DNA of 64,000 nucleotides from JACDCY01 sp964350145 (GCA_964350145.1 CAYGJL010000012.1:8664-72663), one strand, 5' to 3'; positions 24,383 through 32,569 are shown, counted from the stretch's first letter. A program made the numbers and translations. The notes: generated by a model from the letters alone, not told the origin.

Positions 24383-25333
24383 TTAACGACCGGAACGGTG
24401 CAGCGAATACGTAACGAGCTCCAAGGTATCGGTTCGTCGCAACGCCAAGACGTGGGTCGCGACGGGCTCGAAGTCCAACAGACCTAGCGATACTCCGATG
24501 GTTGCACGCCTGAACGTGCGCCCGTCCGGACCGTAGACAACCAACACCCGGAGATCACTGCGAGGATCAGCCAGCAATTGGATGAAGCCCTTATCAATTG
24601 CATGGGTCGCCATGCCGACTAATTCTGAGCTCACCACGGTATCGGAAACCCCCGTGATGACCGTGTCGGCAGTGAAGGGGCGACTGCGGACCAGAGTTCT
24701 GCCCGCGCGGGACACCGATATCCATGTGAACGGCCACTTCAACGACGACAGAACGACGCCGGTAGACGAAGCCGTCATGTGCGTCATTGGTAAGTCCATG
24801 ACTGGCACGATCGGGATGGCCACATGCCTTCGCCTGCCGCCGCCTGCGATCACGAGGGTGCTTTGTCCATACCGATTCGTCAGACCGATCCATTCGTCAT
24901 TTCCATGCGAGTACGACGCCGCCAGGATAGTTCCCGGTCGTCCCAACTCCGCGCCAAAGCGACAAGTACTTCCTGGGCCCGCTTGAACCAGTCGGCCACT
25001 GCGGCCGTCAACAATTTCTATCCGAAACGGCTTTTCTATGAATGCGGCAGCGAGAGGATCAAGGGTTTCGCGAGGGCACAGGTTCCGCATGCGCTGGCCG
25101 TCGCTCGTCATTACGGTCTTGCTTTCGCGCGACCAAAACACCACGGGGCCGTTTGGGGATAACGTGGCGCCCGTCACTTCGAAACCGCCGGGAACGGGGA
25201 ACGAAGCTATCTCTACAAGGTGGACACCGGATTGGCCTTGACTAGGTAGCGCCGGAGCGGAAATCGCGCCAGCAACGGCAAGGACGAACGGGAACGAGCC
25301 CGCAGATTTCCGATCAGACAATGAACACCTCAT
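24383..25333 (-). CDS. Secreted propeller-like protein of unknown function, copy A1
   Basis: 316 aa from the ATG at 25333; a TTG at 25363 is an alternative. Signal peptide FPFVLAVAGAISAPALPSQG. The rest is beta-rich repeats with SPNGPVVFWSRESKTVMTSD, CRFGAELGRPGTILAASY, NDEWIGLTNRYGQSTLVIAG and a conserved end TYSLHRSGR. Paralogue at 27277, which lacks about 60 residues near the C-terminus. First gene of the three-gene unit. A CTACTAC palindrome lies 59 nt upstream. No enzymatic motif seen; a sensor or binding propeller is a guess. Confidence 0.65.
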   Translation of the reverse strand: MRCSLSDRKSAGSFPFVLAVAGAISAPALPSQGQSGVHLVEIASFPVPGGFEVTGATLSPNGPVVFWSRESKTVMTSDGQRMRNLCPRETLDPLAAAFIEKPFRIEIVDGRSGRLVQAGPGSTCRFGAELGRPGTILAASYSHGNDEWIGLTNRYGQSTLVIAGGGRRRHVAIPIVPVMDLPMTHMTASSTGVVLSSLKWPFTWISVSRAGRTLVRSRPFTADTVITGVSDTVVSSELVGMATHAIDKGFIQLLADPRSDLRVLVVYGPDGRTFRRATIGVSLGLLDFEPVATHVLALRRTDTLELVTYSLHRSGR

Positions 25334-25391
25334 CCGATGGATCCGGTAAATCTCTCTCGTCAATAATTAGGGCAATGCATTGCGGATAGGA

Positions 25392-25409
25392 ACTACTACC
25401 AGTAGTAGT
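25392..25409. promoter_or_regulatory. Palindromic operator candidate, site 1
   Basis: ACTACTAC-CA-GTAGTAGT: perfect 8-bp arms and a 2-bp spacer, 59 nt upstream of the A1 start. A core 7-2-7 inverted heptamer (CTACTAC-N2-GTAGTAG) recurs exactly at 30777, and a degenerate 6-bp-arm version is at 28107, each upstream of a related operon. 7-2-7 spacing is the known arrangement for NarL-type regulators. Confidence 0.65.
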
Positions 25410-25457
25410 CCAGCATTGTACGACGGGGCACAAAGCCATGGCCTTTGCGCAGGACGA

Positions 25458-25467
25458 CTACTAGTAG
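25458..25467. promoter_or_regulatory. Second, shorter palindrome CTACTAGTAG
   Basis: A perfect 10-bp palindrome 49 nt beyond site 1, followed by a stretch (AGTAGGT..CC..TTGCA, then AGCGATTCCTTTCT at 25499-25512) that also follows the palindrome at 30777. It is thus a relic of the divergent promoter of the small gene at 30856, cut off by a duplication junction. Confidence 0.6.
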
Positions 25468-25549
25468 GTGCCTTGCACGCGTGCGACGTGCATCGGACAG
25501 CGATTCCTTTCTTCGAAACGTGATGACGCCGGCACATCCGGCGCGACGC

Positions 25550-25705
25550 GTGGAGCATGTAATTCACACGTTGCTGCACGAGATGGTGCACCAGTGGCAG
25601 CAGGAGAGCGGGCTGCCGGTGGCGCACGACCGGGCCTTTCGTGCCAAGGCGCGCGAGGTGGGGATAGATCCGCGCGCGGTGTTGAGGGAGCCGAGCAGGC
25701 GCTAG
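25550..25705 (+). pseudogene. Duplicated 3' fragment of the SprT-like gene, first copy
   Basis: Encodes VEHVIHTLLHEMVHQWQQES and AHDRAFRAKAREVGIDPRAV to a stop, nearly the last 50 residues of the SprT-like protein at 22141. The N-terminal domain is missing, and the frame upstream (25445-25549) is unrelated. As in the intact gene, its stop directly abuts a convergent plug gene. A leftover of segmental duplication; the zinc motif is intact but there is no sensible start. Confidence 0.85.
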
Positions 25706-26527
25706 CTATTTCTTGGGCGGCACCGAGCCCGTGGTGTAGCGCGTTGTGATGAAGACCGCGGCGCAAGCGTCTCCGATCGCCTCGAGCGGGAGTTGTGACG
25801 GTCCGCGGTATACCTCCATCGTCTCGATCTCGTCGGCCTTCAATTGGGCGAGCGTCTCGATCTGGCCCTGGCCGAAGCGGCCGATGCGTTGGCCGTCAAT
25901 GAATACCGACAGCCAAAGGTGGTCGCTATCCCCTCTATCGCGGAGGGCACCGTATATGGAAGTCGCGGTGCAGCGCGCGACCCGGACAATGGCCGAGCCG
26001 TTGCGCCAATTCACCGTCACTCCCGGTGCGGTCGACATCAGCTCCATAGCGGTATTTCGACCGGAGGTCTCGATGTCCTCGCGGGTGAAGAACGTGCCCG
26101 GTCGTTTCGCGCGCCGCTCGTAGAAGTCGTCGAATCTGCCCGTGTGCTGGTACCGCACCGGTTTGCCGTACGGCAGAACCGCTTCGATTATCGTGGGCTC
26201 CAACTGTTGAACGGTCCGGACCATGCGGAACGTAGCAGTTTGGACCCCTCCCCGAAGGGTCAGCGCCGTATCAAGCGGGAAGAACCCTACGGCCCGCGCC
26301 TGCAGCCTTACCTGCCCAACCGAGGCGTCAATCACAAAGCGCCCGCTTGAGTCTGATCGGCTCGGCTGCACCAATCCTCCTAGACTCATTTCGGCCCCGC
26401 TGACAGGCGAGCCATCAGTGGCCACAAATTGTACGACCAGTCGAGCCGACTGTGCCTGCACCCGCGCTATAGTTGGAGCGCTGGCAAGCAAAACCGCAGC
26501 TACCAGCATTCGGAGCAATAACCACAT
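25706..26527 (-). CDS. CarboxypepD_reg plus orphan TonB-plug protein, copy C2
   Basis: 273 aa, the same length as C1. Signal peptide (LLLRMLVAAVLLASAPTIA), regulatory-like sandwich (TDGSPVSGAEMSLGG, SDSSGRFVIDASVGQVRLQ) and barrel-less plug (YQHTGRFDDFYERRAKRPGT, TREDIETSGRN, FIDGQRIGRFGQGQI, EVYRGPSQLPLEAIGDACAA). Closest to C1, so a recent duplicate; the divergent parts are the signal peptide and the loop around residues 190-215. A conserved hairpin lies in the 160-nt spacer above it. Confidence 0.8.
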   Translation of the reverse strand: MWLLLRMLVAAVLLASAPTIARVQAQSARLVVQFVATDGSPVSGAEMSLGGLVQPSRSDSSGRFVIDASVGQVRLQARAVGFFPLDTALTLRGGVQTATFRMVRTVQQLEPTIIEAVLPYGKPVRYQHTGRFDDFYERRAKRPGTFFTREDIETSGRNTAMELMSTAPGVTVNWRNGSAIVRVARCTATSIYGALRDRGDSDHLWLSVFIDGQRIGRFGQGQIETLAQLKADEIETMEVYRGPSQLPLEAIGDACAAVFITTRYTTGSVPPKK

Positions 26528-26600
26528 TTTTTCTCAATCTCCCGGGCCAACACCCAGCCCAAAGGGGCACGGACAATTGTTGTCGAGCGGTAGTCTGCTG

Positions 26601-26640
26601 CCGGGGGTGGTGCACCGTTCCCGTTTTTTTCTACCCCCGG
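26601..26640 (-). repeat. Conserved 8-bp hairpin between copies B2 and C2
   Basis: CCGGGGGT at 26601-26608 pairs with ACCCCCGG at 26633-26640, with a T-run inside the loop. Same position and stem as 23715-23757. Confidence 0.6.
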
Positions 26641-26687
26641 TAGCTGACTAGTTCCGCTGTCGCAACCTGGTTCTAGCCATCGGGCAA

Positions 26688-27251
26688 TCAGATCGTGAAG
26701 GTTCCGCTCTCCCGACGAAGCATCGCGGCTTGCTCGCTCGTGTACGACCGGGAAACCGCATAACCTTCACACTTCGTGCTGCTTGCGACCCCCGAGTTAG
26801 GCAGGGTATGGAACGATTCGGAGAACAAATGGTTAGGCGCGTCCAGAATCCTGCTCATCGGCATTTCATCCCGAGACGAGGCAGGAAAAATCCCGGCAAG
26901 CGCAACGTCGAGCGCCCTTCCTGGCTGTAACCACGAGAGCGGCGCGATCAGCTGGGCGAGTCCGATGGCGCGGGTCATGATGCCGTCCGGGCGAACTGTA
27001 GCGACCGTTGCCGCGAGCATCGGCTCGCACGCGCCTGATACGTCGCAAGGATAGCTGGTCTCACCGAAATCATTGCAGTAAGCCCAAGTTCCCGGCCCGG
27101 GCGGTGTCGATACGCACCGATAGCTGTCGAGGGGATGATAGCCCTCGTGGACGCACACCCAACATTGTGCCTGGGCGACGGATGCCGTGCCAATCAGTAA
27201 GATGAGTCCTCCCGCGAGTCTTGAGAAAATGGCGATTCCTTTTTTCGTCAT
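26688..27251 (-). CDS. Secreted cysteine-containing protein of unknown function, copy B2
   Basis: 187 aa from the ATG at 27251, with GAGGGGG upstream. Signal peptide (FSRLAGGLILLIGTASVAQA). Cysteines in CWVCVHEG, RCVSTPPGPGTWAYCNDFG and PCDVSGACEPML match copy B1, as do ATVATVRPDGIMTRAIGL and the ending KCEGYAVSRSYTSEQAAMLR. The conserved spacing argues for a disulfide-stabilised fold under selection, not drift. Function unknown. Confidence 0.65.
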   Translation of the reverse strand: MTKKGIAIFSRLAGGLILLIGTASVAQAQCWVCVHEGYHPLDSYRCVSTPPGPGTWAYCNDFGETSYPCDVSGACEPMLAATVATVRPDGIMTRAIGLAQLIAPLSWLQPGRALDVALAGIFPASSRDEMPMSRILDAPNHLFSESFHTLPNSGVASSTKCEGYAVSRSYTSEQAAMLRRESGTFTI

Positions 27252-27276
27252 TGGATCCCCCTCGAGAGAAACGTGC

Positions 27277-28038
27277 TTAACGACCGGAACGGTGTAGCGA
27301 ATACGTGCTGTCAATTGCACGGGTCGCCATGCCGACCAATTCGGAGCTCGCCGCGGTATCGGAAACCCCTACAATGAGCGTGTCGCCGGTGAAGGGGCGA
27401 CCGCGCGCGAGAGTCCGGCCCGCCATCGACACGGATGTCCACGCGAATGGCGGCTTCAACGAAGACATGACGACACCGTGAGGGGATCCTGTGATGTGCG
27501 TCATCGCTAACTCCGTGACTGGCACGATCGGAATGGCCACGTATCGTCGCTGACCGCCACCTGCGATCACGAGCGCGGTCTTACCGTTCCGATTCGTCAA
27601 GTCGATCCATTCGTCCCTTTGGCGTGAGTACGTCGCCGCTACGATGGTACCAGGTCGCCCCAATTCGGCGCCAAAGCGGCAAGTATTTCTGGGACCCGTT
27701 CGAACAATCCGGCCGCTACGGCCGTCGATGATCTCTATTCGAGAAGGCTCTCCGATGAAGGTCGCGGCGAGAGGATCGAGGCTTTGCCCTAAACACAAGG
27801 TTTGTAAGCGCCGACCGTCAGTCGTCATGACGAGTTTGCTTTCACGCGACCAAAACACCACCGAGCCGCTTTCGGATAGCGCGGCGCCAGACACTTCGAG
27901 ACCGCTAGGAACGGAGTACGAGGCGACCTCGACAAGTCGGACACCTGCGGGCACTTGCGCGGGTAACGCAGTGGCGGAAATCGCGCATGCGACGGCGAGG
28001 GCGGACGGCAACAAGCCCACATGTATTCGATGAACCAA
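27277..28038 (-). CDS. Secreted propeller-like protein, copy A2, with internal C-terminal deletion
   Basis: 253 aa from a TTG with GAGGTG just upstream. Signal peptide LLPSALAVACAISATALPAQ. Follows A1 closely (VVFWSRESKLVMTTDGRRL, CRFGAELGRPGTIVAATY, SSELVGMATRAID), then jumps directly to TYSLHRSGR, skipping about 60 residues present in A1. The deletion is in frame, so the protein may still be made, but one or more propeller blades would be gone. 25 nt separate it from B2. Confidence 0.6.
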   Translation of the reverse strand: MVHRIHVGLLPSALAVACAISATALPAQVPAGVRLVEVASYSVPSGLEVSGAALSESGSVVFWSRESKLVMTTDGRRLQTLCLGQSLDPLAATFIGEPSRIEIIDGRSGRIVRTGPRNTCRFGAELGRPGTIVAATYSRQRDEWIDLTNRNGKTALVIAGGGQRRYVAIPIVPVTELAMTHITGSPHGVVMSSLKPPFAWTSVSMAGRTLARGRPFTGDTLIVGVSDTAASSELVGMATRAIDSTYSLHRSGR

Positions 28039-28106
28039 TGCACACCTCGTCTAAGCGAGTCATGTACCCGGCATCTCCATCATGGGGGAGTTCGCTTGTT
28101 AGGGGA

Positions 28107-28124
28107 ACTACTGATGGTAGTAGT
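28107..28124. promoter_or_regulatory. Palindromic operator candidate, site 2
   Basis: ACTACTGATGGTAGTAGT, an 18-bp element with 6-bp perfect outer arms, 69 nt upstream of the A2 start. A degenerate version of site 1 at 25392. Confidence 0.5.
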
Positions 28125-28245
28125 CTGGAAAGATGGATGTAGAAAATGGACAGAGACTCTGCGACCATTGTCGGCACAAGGCAATAACCTTGCAGCACGT
28201 CGCAAAGTTGTTGCGCAGGCTTCCGCGCGAATCTCGGACGAAAGC

Positions 28246-28388
28246 GACTCACACGCTGCTGCACGATGGCGCACCAGTGGCAGCAGGAGACGGGGCTTCC
28301 GGTCGCGCACGACCGGCCTTTTCGCGCCAAGGCGCGGGAGGTGGGGATAGACCCGCGAGCTGTGTTGAAGGAGCCGAGCAGGCGCTAG
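28246..28388 (+). pseudogene. Duplicated 3' fragment of the SprT-like gene, second copy, frameshifted
   Basis: DNA closely follows the last ~145 nt of the gene at 22141 (CACACGCTGCTGCACGA, then a 2-nt loss that breaks the HExxH frame). Later parts (CAGTGGCAGCAGGAGACGGG) are nearly identical. Its end abuts the convergent plug gene C3, as in the other two copies. Confidence 0.8.
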
Positions 28389-29234
28389 CTATTTCTTGGG
28401 CAGCACCGAGCCCGTGGTATAGCGCGTTGTGATGAAGACCGCGGCGCAAGCGTCTCCGATCGCCTCGAGCGGGAGCTGCGACGGGCCGCGATAAACTTCC
28501 AACGTCTCGATCTCGTCCGCTTTCAACTCGCTAAGGCTCTCAAGGTTTGATAAGACGCGCCGCCCATTGATGAACACGTTCAGCCACTTGTAAAGGTCAA
28601 CTGTCCCACGTTGGCCAATTTGGTTTCCGACACAACGGGCGACACGAATGTACGGCAAGCCGCCTGGGCGGGTTCCGACGATTACGCCGGGCGCCATTGA
28701 CACCAGCTCCATCAAAGAGTTTCTACCTGAGCGTTCGATATCCTCGCGCGTGAAGAACGTTCCGGGCTGTCTCGCGCGCCGCTCGTAGAAGTCGTCGAAT
28801 CTGCCCGTGTGCTGGTACCTTAGCGGCTTCCCAAACGGCAGGACCGCTTCGGTGACGACGGGAGCGAGCTGCTGAACGGATCGCGCCATCGTGAGAGACA
28901 ATGAGTGCGATGCGCCGGGCAGAATTCTCAGAATAGTGTCGAGCGGCGCAAACCCCAGCGCGCGAACCTGGATTCGCAGTTCTCCCACCGGGACCGTTTC
29001 GACAAGAAAGCGTCCGGCGGAGTCTGATCGAGCGGTCAATGTGGATCCGGCAACCGTTACTTCAGCCCCGCCTATGGGCGATCCATCGGTGGCGGTGAGG
29101 CGACCAGTCAACTGAGTCGTGGTGGCCTGCGCCCCCAGGCTCACCGGCAGGACCACGACAAATACCACAACCAAGACGCGCAACGACTCAATCCTTCGGC
29201 CTATCCACACGATGCTCGTACCAGACTTGAGCAC
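28389..29234 (-). CDS. CarboxypepD_reg plus orphan TonB-plug protein, copy C3
   Basis: 281 aa from the GTG at 29234. The ribosome site GGAGGT overlaps the stop codon of the upstream gene, so translation is coupled. Signal segment RVLVVVFVVVLPVSLGAQA; regulatory-like domain (TDGSPIGGAEVTVAGS, SDSAGRFLVETVPVGELRIQ); plug (LRYQHTGRFDDFYERRARQ, TREDIERSGRNSLMEL, VFINGRRVLSNLES, LEVYRGPSQLPLEAIGDACA). More divergent from C1/C2 in the middle and paired with a different upstream gene (29237). Confidence 0.8.
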   Translation of the reverse strand: MLKSGTSIVWIGRRIESLRVLVVVFVVVLPVSLGAQATTTQLTGRLTATDGSPIGGAEVTVAGSTLTARSDSAGRFLVETVPVGELRIQVRALGFAPLDTILRILPGASHSLSLTMARSVQQLAPVVTEAVLPFGKPLRYQHTGRFDDFYERRARQPGTFFTREDIERSGRNSLMELVSMAPGVIVGTRPGGLPYIRVARCVGNQIGQRGTVDLYKWLNVFINGRRVLSNLESLSELKADEIETLEVYRGPSQLPLEAIGDACAAVFITTRYTTGSVLPKK

Positions 29235-29236
29235 GG

Positions 29237-30706
29237 CTACCTCCGCACCTGCGCGCGCCGCAGCTTCCAATCGGTCCAGATAACAACCGTCGCGCAGGTC
29301 GCATATAATCCTCTGAATTCCGACGGCGTCATGGTCGGGGAGTACACCTCGATCGCGGCCACCTCGTTCGGCATGAGGAAGTCGGTCTCGCTGACCTTCA
29401 CTCCGTCCACGAACGTCGCCCGGCAGCTCCCGGACTCGCCGCCCGCTGCACCTGCCGACGCGTCGGCCAGCCTGGGGCGAGCGTTCGACCGGCTGCTTCC
29501 CCCAGGGCTTGGAGCGTCGCGCACGTCAATTATGTCCTGCGAGCGGCCCCCGATCGAGGTGCTCCCCAGCGGTAGTCCCATGCGGCGGTTCAACACCGGG
29601 ATGGTCTTGAGGAAATTCTCGAGATTGGTGACGTGCTCCAGGTCCTTCCCCTCGTAGTACCGTCCCAGGCCGTAATGCCTCCGGCGCGCGAAACCCACGC
29701 GCTCCAGCGCGGCGTTGTACCTCGCTTCGATCACCACGGACTCGATGACCGGGACGAACTCGTCCAGCGTGACTGTCAGAGGTGCGGAAGGCTGCGATGT
29801 AACGTTGACTACGACTTCCACCGGCTGATATCCGAGCCGTCTGACCAACACGGATTGAGTGCCGAGGCGCTGGCCGGCGATCTCGAACCTCCCATTGGCT
29901 TCGGTCGTCACTGCGGACGGACTCGACGATAGCGCTACCATCGCGTTGCCGACCGGCTTGCCGGCTGCATCCACAACGATTCCGCGGACCGGAGCGCCCA
30001 CTGTACGCCGCCCGGCCACCGTTCCGGCTATGAACAGGTTCGCGATCCCCAGCCGGGAGTCACCGTACATCATTGGAACGGACGCGGTGCTGTCCTCGCC
30101 GCGGCGCGCCGTGATTTCGGCGTTGAGACCCGAGGGCAGGCCGCAAACCTTGTAGCGCCCCGCGGAGTCCGCCCCGGCCAGGCTGGAGCGAGGCATGGTG
30201 CGAACTCCCGTCGCCTCATCGATGGCGACTTCGAGCCATTCGACGCGCACTTCCGCGCCGGCCGCAGGTGCGCCGTCTTCGGCGCGTAACACCGTCCCGA
30301 AGAGAGCCGAGGATTCGTCGTCGCGCGCCGGCGCGCCGCACTTCGCGGCGATGATCGTCGCCGGTGACGGGATCGCGAGAATCAACTCGACCGTGTCGCC
30401 CGCGGTGAAACGGGTCGGCGCCGAAAGGACAGAGATGGCCAGCGAGTCGAGCAGGCCGTCGAACAGCGCGACTCTGTATTCGCCCGGCGGAATGCGGTCT
30501 ATCGAGAAGCGCCCCAGCGAATCCGTGAGCGCCATGCGCGACGGCCCCACTATGCCGACGCTCGCGCCCTTCAGGAATCCACCGCGCACGCTATCTACGA
30601 CGACTCCCCGGAGCGTGGCGTGTTCGACCGCCGGCGGGGCGTCGGCCGGAACCTGGGCAGCCAGGGGAGCAGCCGCCAGTGCGGCCATTAGAGCGGCGAT
30701 CTTCAT
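29237..30706 (-). CDS. Two-CarboxypepD_reg protein with plug-like C-terminus
   Basis: 489 aa. Signal peptide (KIAALMAALAAAPLAAQV). First regulatory-like domain at 28-120 (VVVDSVRGGFLKGASVGIVG), a linking domain with paired cysteine sites (AAKCGAP, YKVCGLPSG), another carboxypeptidase-like domain at 240-330 (VVDAAGKPVGNAMVALSSS, RRLGYQPVEVVVNV) and a plug-like end (LERVGFARRRHYGLGRYYEG, CRATFVDGVKVSETDFL, AAIEVYSPTMTPSEF). No barrel follows. It lies directly upstream of C3 and downstream of palindrome site 3, so the two are one operon. Confidence 0.75.
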   Translation of the reverse strand: MKIAALMAALAAAPLAAQVPADAPPAVEHATLRGVVVDSVRGGFLKGASVGIVGPSRMALTDSLGRFSIDRIPPGEYRVALFDGLLDSLAISVLSAPTRFTAGDTVELILAIPSPATIIAAKCGAPARDDESSALFGTVLRAEDGAPAAGAEVRVEWLEVAIDEATGVRTMPRSSLAGADSAGRYKVCGLPSGLNAEITARRGEDSTASVPMMYGDSRLGIANLFIAGTVAGRRTVGAPVRGIVVDAAGKPVGNAMVALSSSPSAVTTEANGRFEIAGQRLGTQSVLVRRLGYQPVEVVVNVTSQPSAPLTVTLDEFVPVIESVVIEARYNAALERVGFARRRHYGLGRYYEGKDLEHVTNLENFLKTIPVLNRRMGLPLGSTSIGGRSQDIIDVRDAPSPGGSSRSNARPRLADASAGAAGGESGSCRATFVDGVKVSETDFLMPNEVAAIEVYSPTMTPSEFRGLYATCATVVIWTDWKLRRAQVRR

Positions 30707-30776
30707 GCGAGCCTCCGGCGACCTCGTACAGCCAAGCTATCGCGGGGTTCCCCACCCGCCAGAGCGCCAACGGATA

Positions 30777-30792
30777 CTACTACTAGTAGTAG
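30777..30792. promoter_or_regulatory. Palindromic operator candidate, site 3, divergent promoter
   Basis: Perfect 16-bp palindrome CTACTACTAGTAGTAG. It is 71 nt upstream of the gene at 29237-30706 (minus) and 64 nt upstream of the GTG at 30856 (plus), so it could control both. Same core as sites at 25392 and 28107. Confidence 0.65.
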
Positions 30793-30855
30793 GTTCCCTT
30801 GCATCATGCGTCATCTCTTCCGAACGTGAGCGATTCCTTTCTCAGGAGTCGTAAC

Positions 30856-31179
30856 GTGGCTTTTCCTCCGGAACGCAATCACAAGGTCTCGCTCGAAGCG
30901 GCTGCGGCACTCACCCGGGGCTTCCGCGATGTCGCCCCGCATGGAGCGCCGCGCGCATCTCTTTTCCCGCGCGACGTGTTCGAGCGGCTGCTCGCCCAAC
31001 CGCGCTGCGCGGGGATCAGGATTTACTACGGGCGGAACGAGCGCCGCGAGCATGAGCTATTACTTGTCGGAGTGGACGAGACCGGCGACGATATGACGAC
31101 GGGCGAGCTGTTCGACTTCGGGCTGCCGTGTCCGCCGTACTGCGGCGGCGACAACGTCCTCAACGGAGAGCTGGGCTGA
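30856..31179 (+). CDS. Small conserved-looking cytosolic protein of unknown function
   Basis: 107 aa. GTG at 30856 with AGGAG seven bases before. Contains NHKVSLEAAAALTRGFRD, ASLFPRDVFERLLAQPRCAG, IRIYYGRNERREHELLLVGV, and a cysteine end PCPPYCGGDNVLNGELG. No signal peptide and no known domain. The CxxxC near the C-terminus could bind metal or a thiol partner. First of four tightly overlapping genes with a 7-TM protein, kinase and regulator, so probably a signalling partner. Confidence 0.55.
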   Translation: MAFPPERNHKVSLEAAAALTRGFRDVAPHGAPRASLFPRDVFERLLAQPRCAGIRIYYGRNERREHELLLVGVDETGDDMTTGELFDFGLPCPPYCGGDNVLNGELG

Positions 31180-31880
31180 AGCCTACGCTGCTCCAGTACG
31201 CGGCGTCCGTGGGCGCCCCTCTGCTTCCGGTCCTGGCGGGGGGGCTACGCGCGCGCGCCCTGACGAAGGCGCGACTGGCGATCGCGCTCTGGTGCGCCAT
31301 AGAAGGGTTGTTGAACATCCTTGCAATGCTCCTCGGCTCGCGCGGACGCAACAACCTCTGGCTCGGCTACGTCGGCCACCCCGCGCTGAGCATGGCGCTG
31401 CTCTGGGCCCTCGCCCAGTGGCACCCCGCCGCGTCCGCGCGCCTGGCCCTTAAAATCGCGATTCCGCTGGTGCTTGTGGTGAGCGTCGTGCTGACGTTGA
31501 CGCTCGACGATCCCAAGGATTTCAGCCTCGCGGTCGTCCCATTTCATGCAATAGTGATGCTGCTCGCCACGGTCTGGACCTTCGTCAGCCTCAGCTTCGC
31601 AACGGAGCAATCGCTGGCCGGCGAAGACTGGTTCTGGATGATCGGCGGGGTCATGCTGTACGCCGCGACCGCCGCAGCCATGCAGCCGCTGGCGTGGTAC
31701 CTTATCCGCGAGCGCGTAGACCTCCTGCACGCCGCCTTCAATCTCCGGGCGGCTGTGGTCATCCTGTCCTTCGCCGCCATCACATGGGGAATGCTGCTTC
31801 GGGGAGCGCCGAGATACTCTGGTGGATCTTCCTGGCCACCGTCCTCGCCGTCTTCGTCCTCATCGGCGGGCTCGGCATAG
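31176..31880 (+). CDS. Seven-helix membrane protein, putative sensor partner of the kinase
   Basis: About 234 aa with seven hydrophobic helices, from APLLPVLAGG to LRAAVVILSFAAITWGML. The start is unclear: a CTG at 31176 overlaps the upstream stop and has GGAGAG five bases before; GTG codons at 31128 and 31209 are alternatives. The last 30 residues become Pro/Ser-rich where the frame overlaps the kinase gene (97 nt), so this tail may be artefactual or a frameshift may exist. Not a family I can name. Confidence 0.6.
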   Translation: MKPTLLQYAASVGAPLLPVLAGGLRARALTKARLAIALWCAIEGLLNILAMLLGSRGRNNLWLGYVGHPALSMALLWALAQWHPAASARLALKIAIPLVLVVSVVLTLTLDDPKDFSLAVVPFHAIVMLLATVWTFVSLSFATEQSLAGEDWFWMIGGVMLYAATAAAMQPLAWYLIRERVDLLHAAFNLRAAVVILSFAAITWGMLLRGAPRYSGGSSWPPSSPSSSSSAGSA

Positions 31881-32569
31881 CCATGGTGATCGCGCAGCGC
31901 CGGCTCGTCGCCGTGCACCGCAGCTACACCCAGCGGCTGCTGGAGGCGCACGAGGAAGAGCGCGCCCGCGTAGCGCGGGAAGTTCACGACGACGCCATTC
32001 AGCGACTCGTCGTCGTCAAGCACGAGCTCGACGAGCTGGGCTCTTCCGGCCACGGGCTCGACGCCGGCCGACTGCACCATCTCGACGGCATCAGGAGCGA
32101 AGTGCAGGACCTCGCCGACGCCCTGCGGAAGCTGGCGCACCGGCTGCATCCGTCGGGGATCGAGCAGGCAGGGGTGTCGGTCGCGCTGGCGCAGCTCGCC
32201 GAGGAGATGGAGCGGGCGTCGGACCTGCACGTTGATCTCGATCTCCCGGACACGCCACCCCCGCTCTCGCGCGACGCGAGCCTGGCGCTCTTTCGAATCG
32301 CGCAGGAGTCGCTGCGGAACGTCGTACGGCATGCCGGCGTGAAGCGCGCATCGGTGCGGCTGCGTCGCGCGGGAATCCAGGCCGAGCTCGTGATAGAGGA
32401 CTCGGGTGCCGGCTTCGATCCGGATGTGGGCCAGCGCGCGGGTATCGGGCTGGTGGGAATCGACGAGCGCGCCCGCCTCGCGGGCGGCTCGGCCCGTATC
32501 CACTCCGCCCCGGGAAGCGGCACGATGGTCATGGTCCGCGTGCCGCTCGAGGAGACCGTCCAGTCGTGA
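31784..32569 (+). CDS. NarL-system sensor histidine kinase (HisKA_3)
   Basis: 261 aa from the ATG at 31784. One membrane helix (ILWWIFLATVLAVFVLIGGL), then a dimerisation domain with phospho-acceptor His68 in REVHDDAIQRL, and an ATPase domain with N-box RIAQESLRNVVRHAG, G1 IEDSGAGFDPD and G2 GIGLVGIDERARLAGG. There is no periplasmic sensing domain, so the 7-TM protein encoded just before may supply the input. Ends by overlapping the regulator start (GTGA). Confidence 0.93.
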   Translation: MGNAASGSAEILWWIFLATVLAVFVLIGGLGIAMVIAQRRLVAVHRSYTQRLLEAHEEERARVAREVHDDAIQRLVVVKHELDELGSSGHGLDAGRLHHLDGIRSEVQDLADALRKLAHRLHPSGIEQAGVSVALAQLAEEMERASDLHVDLDLPDTPPPLSRDASLALFRIAQESLRNVVRHAGVKRASVRLRRAGIQAELVIEDSGAGFDPDVGQRAGIGLVGIDERARLAGGSARIHSAPGSGTMVMVRVPLEETVQS

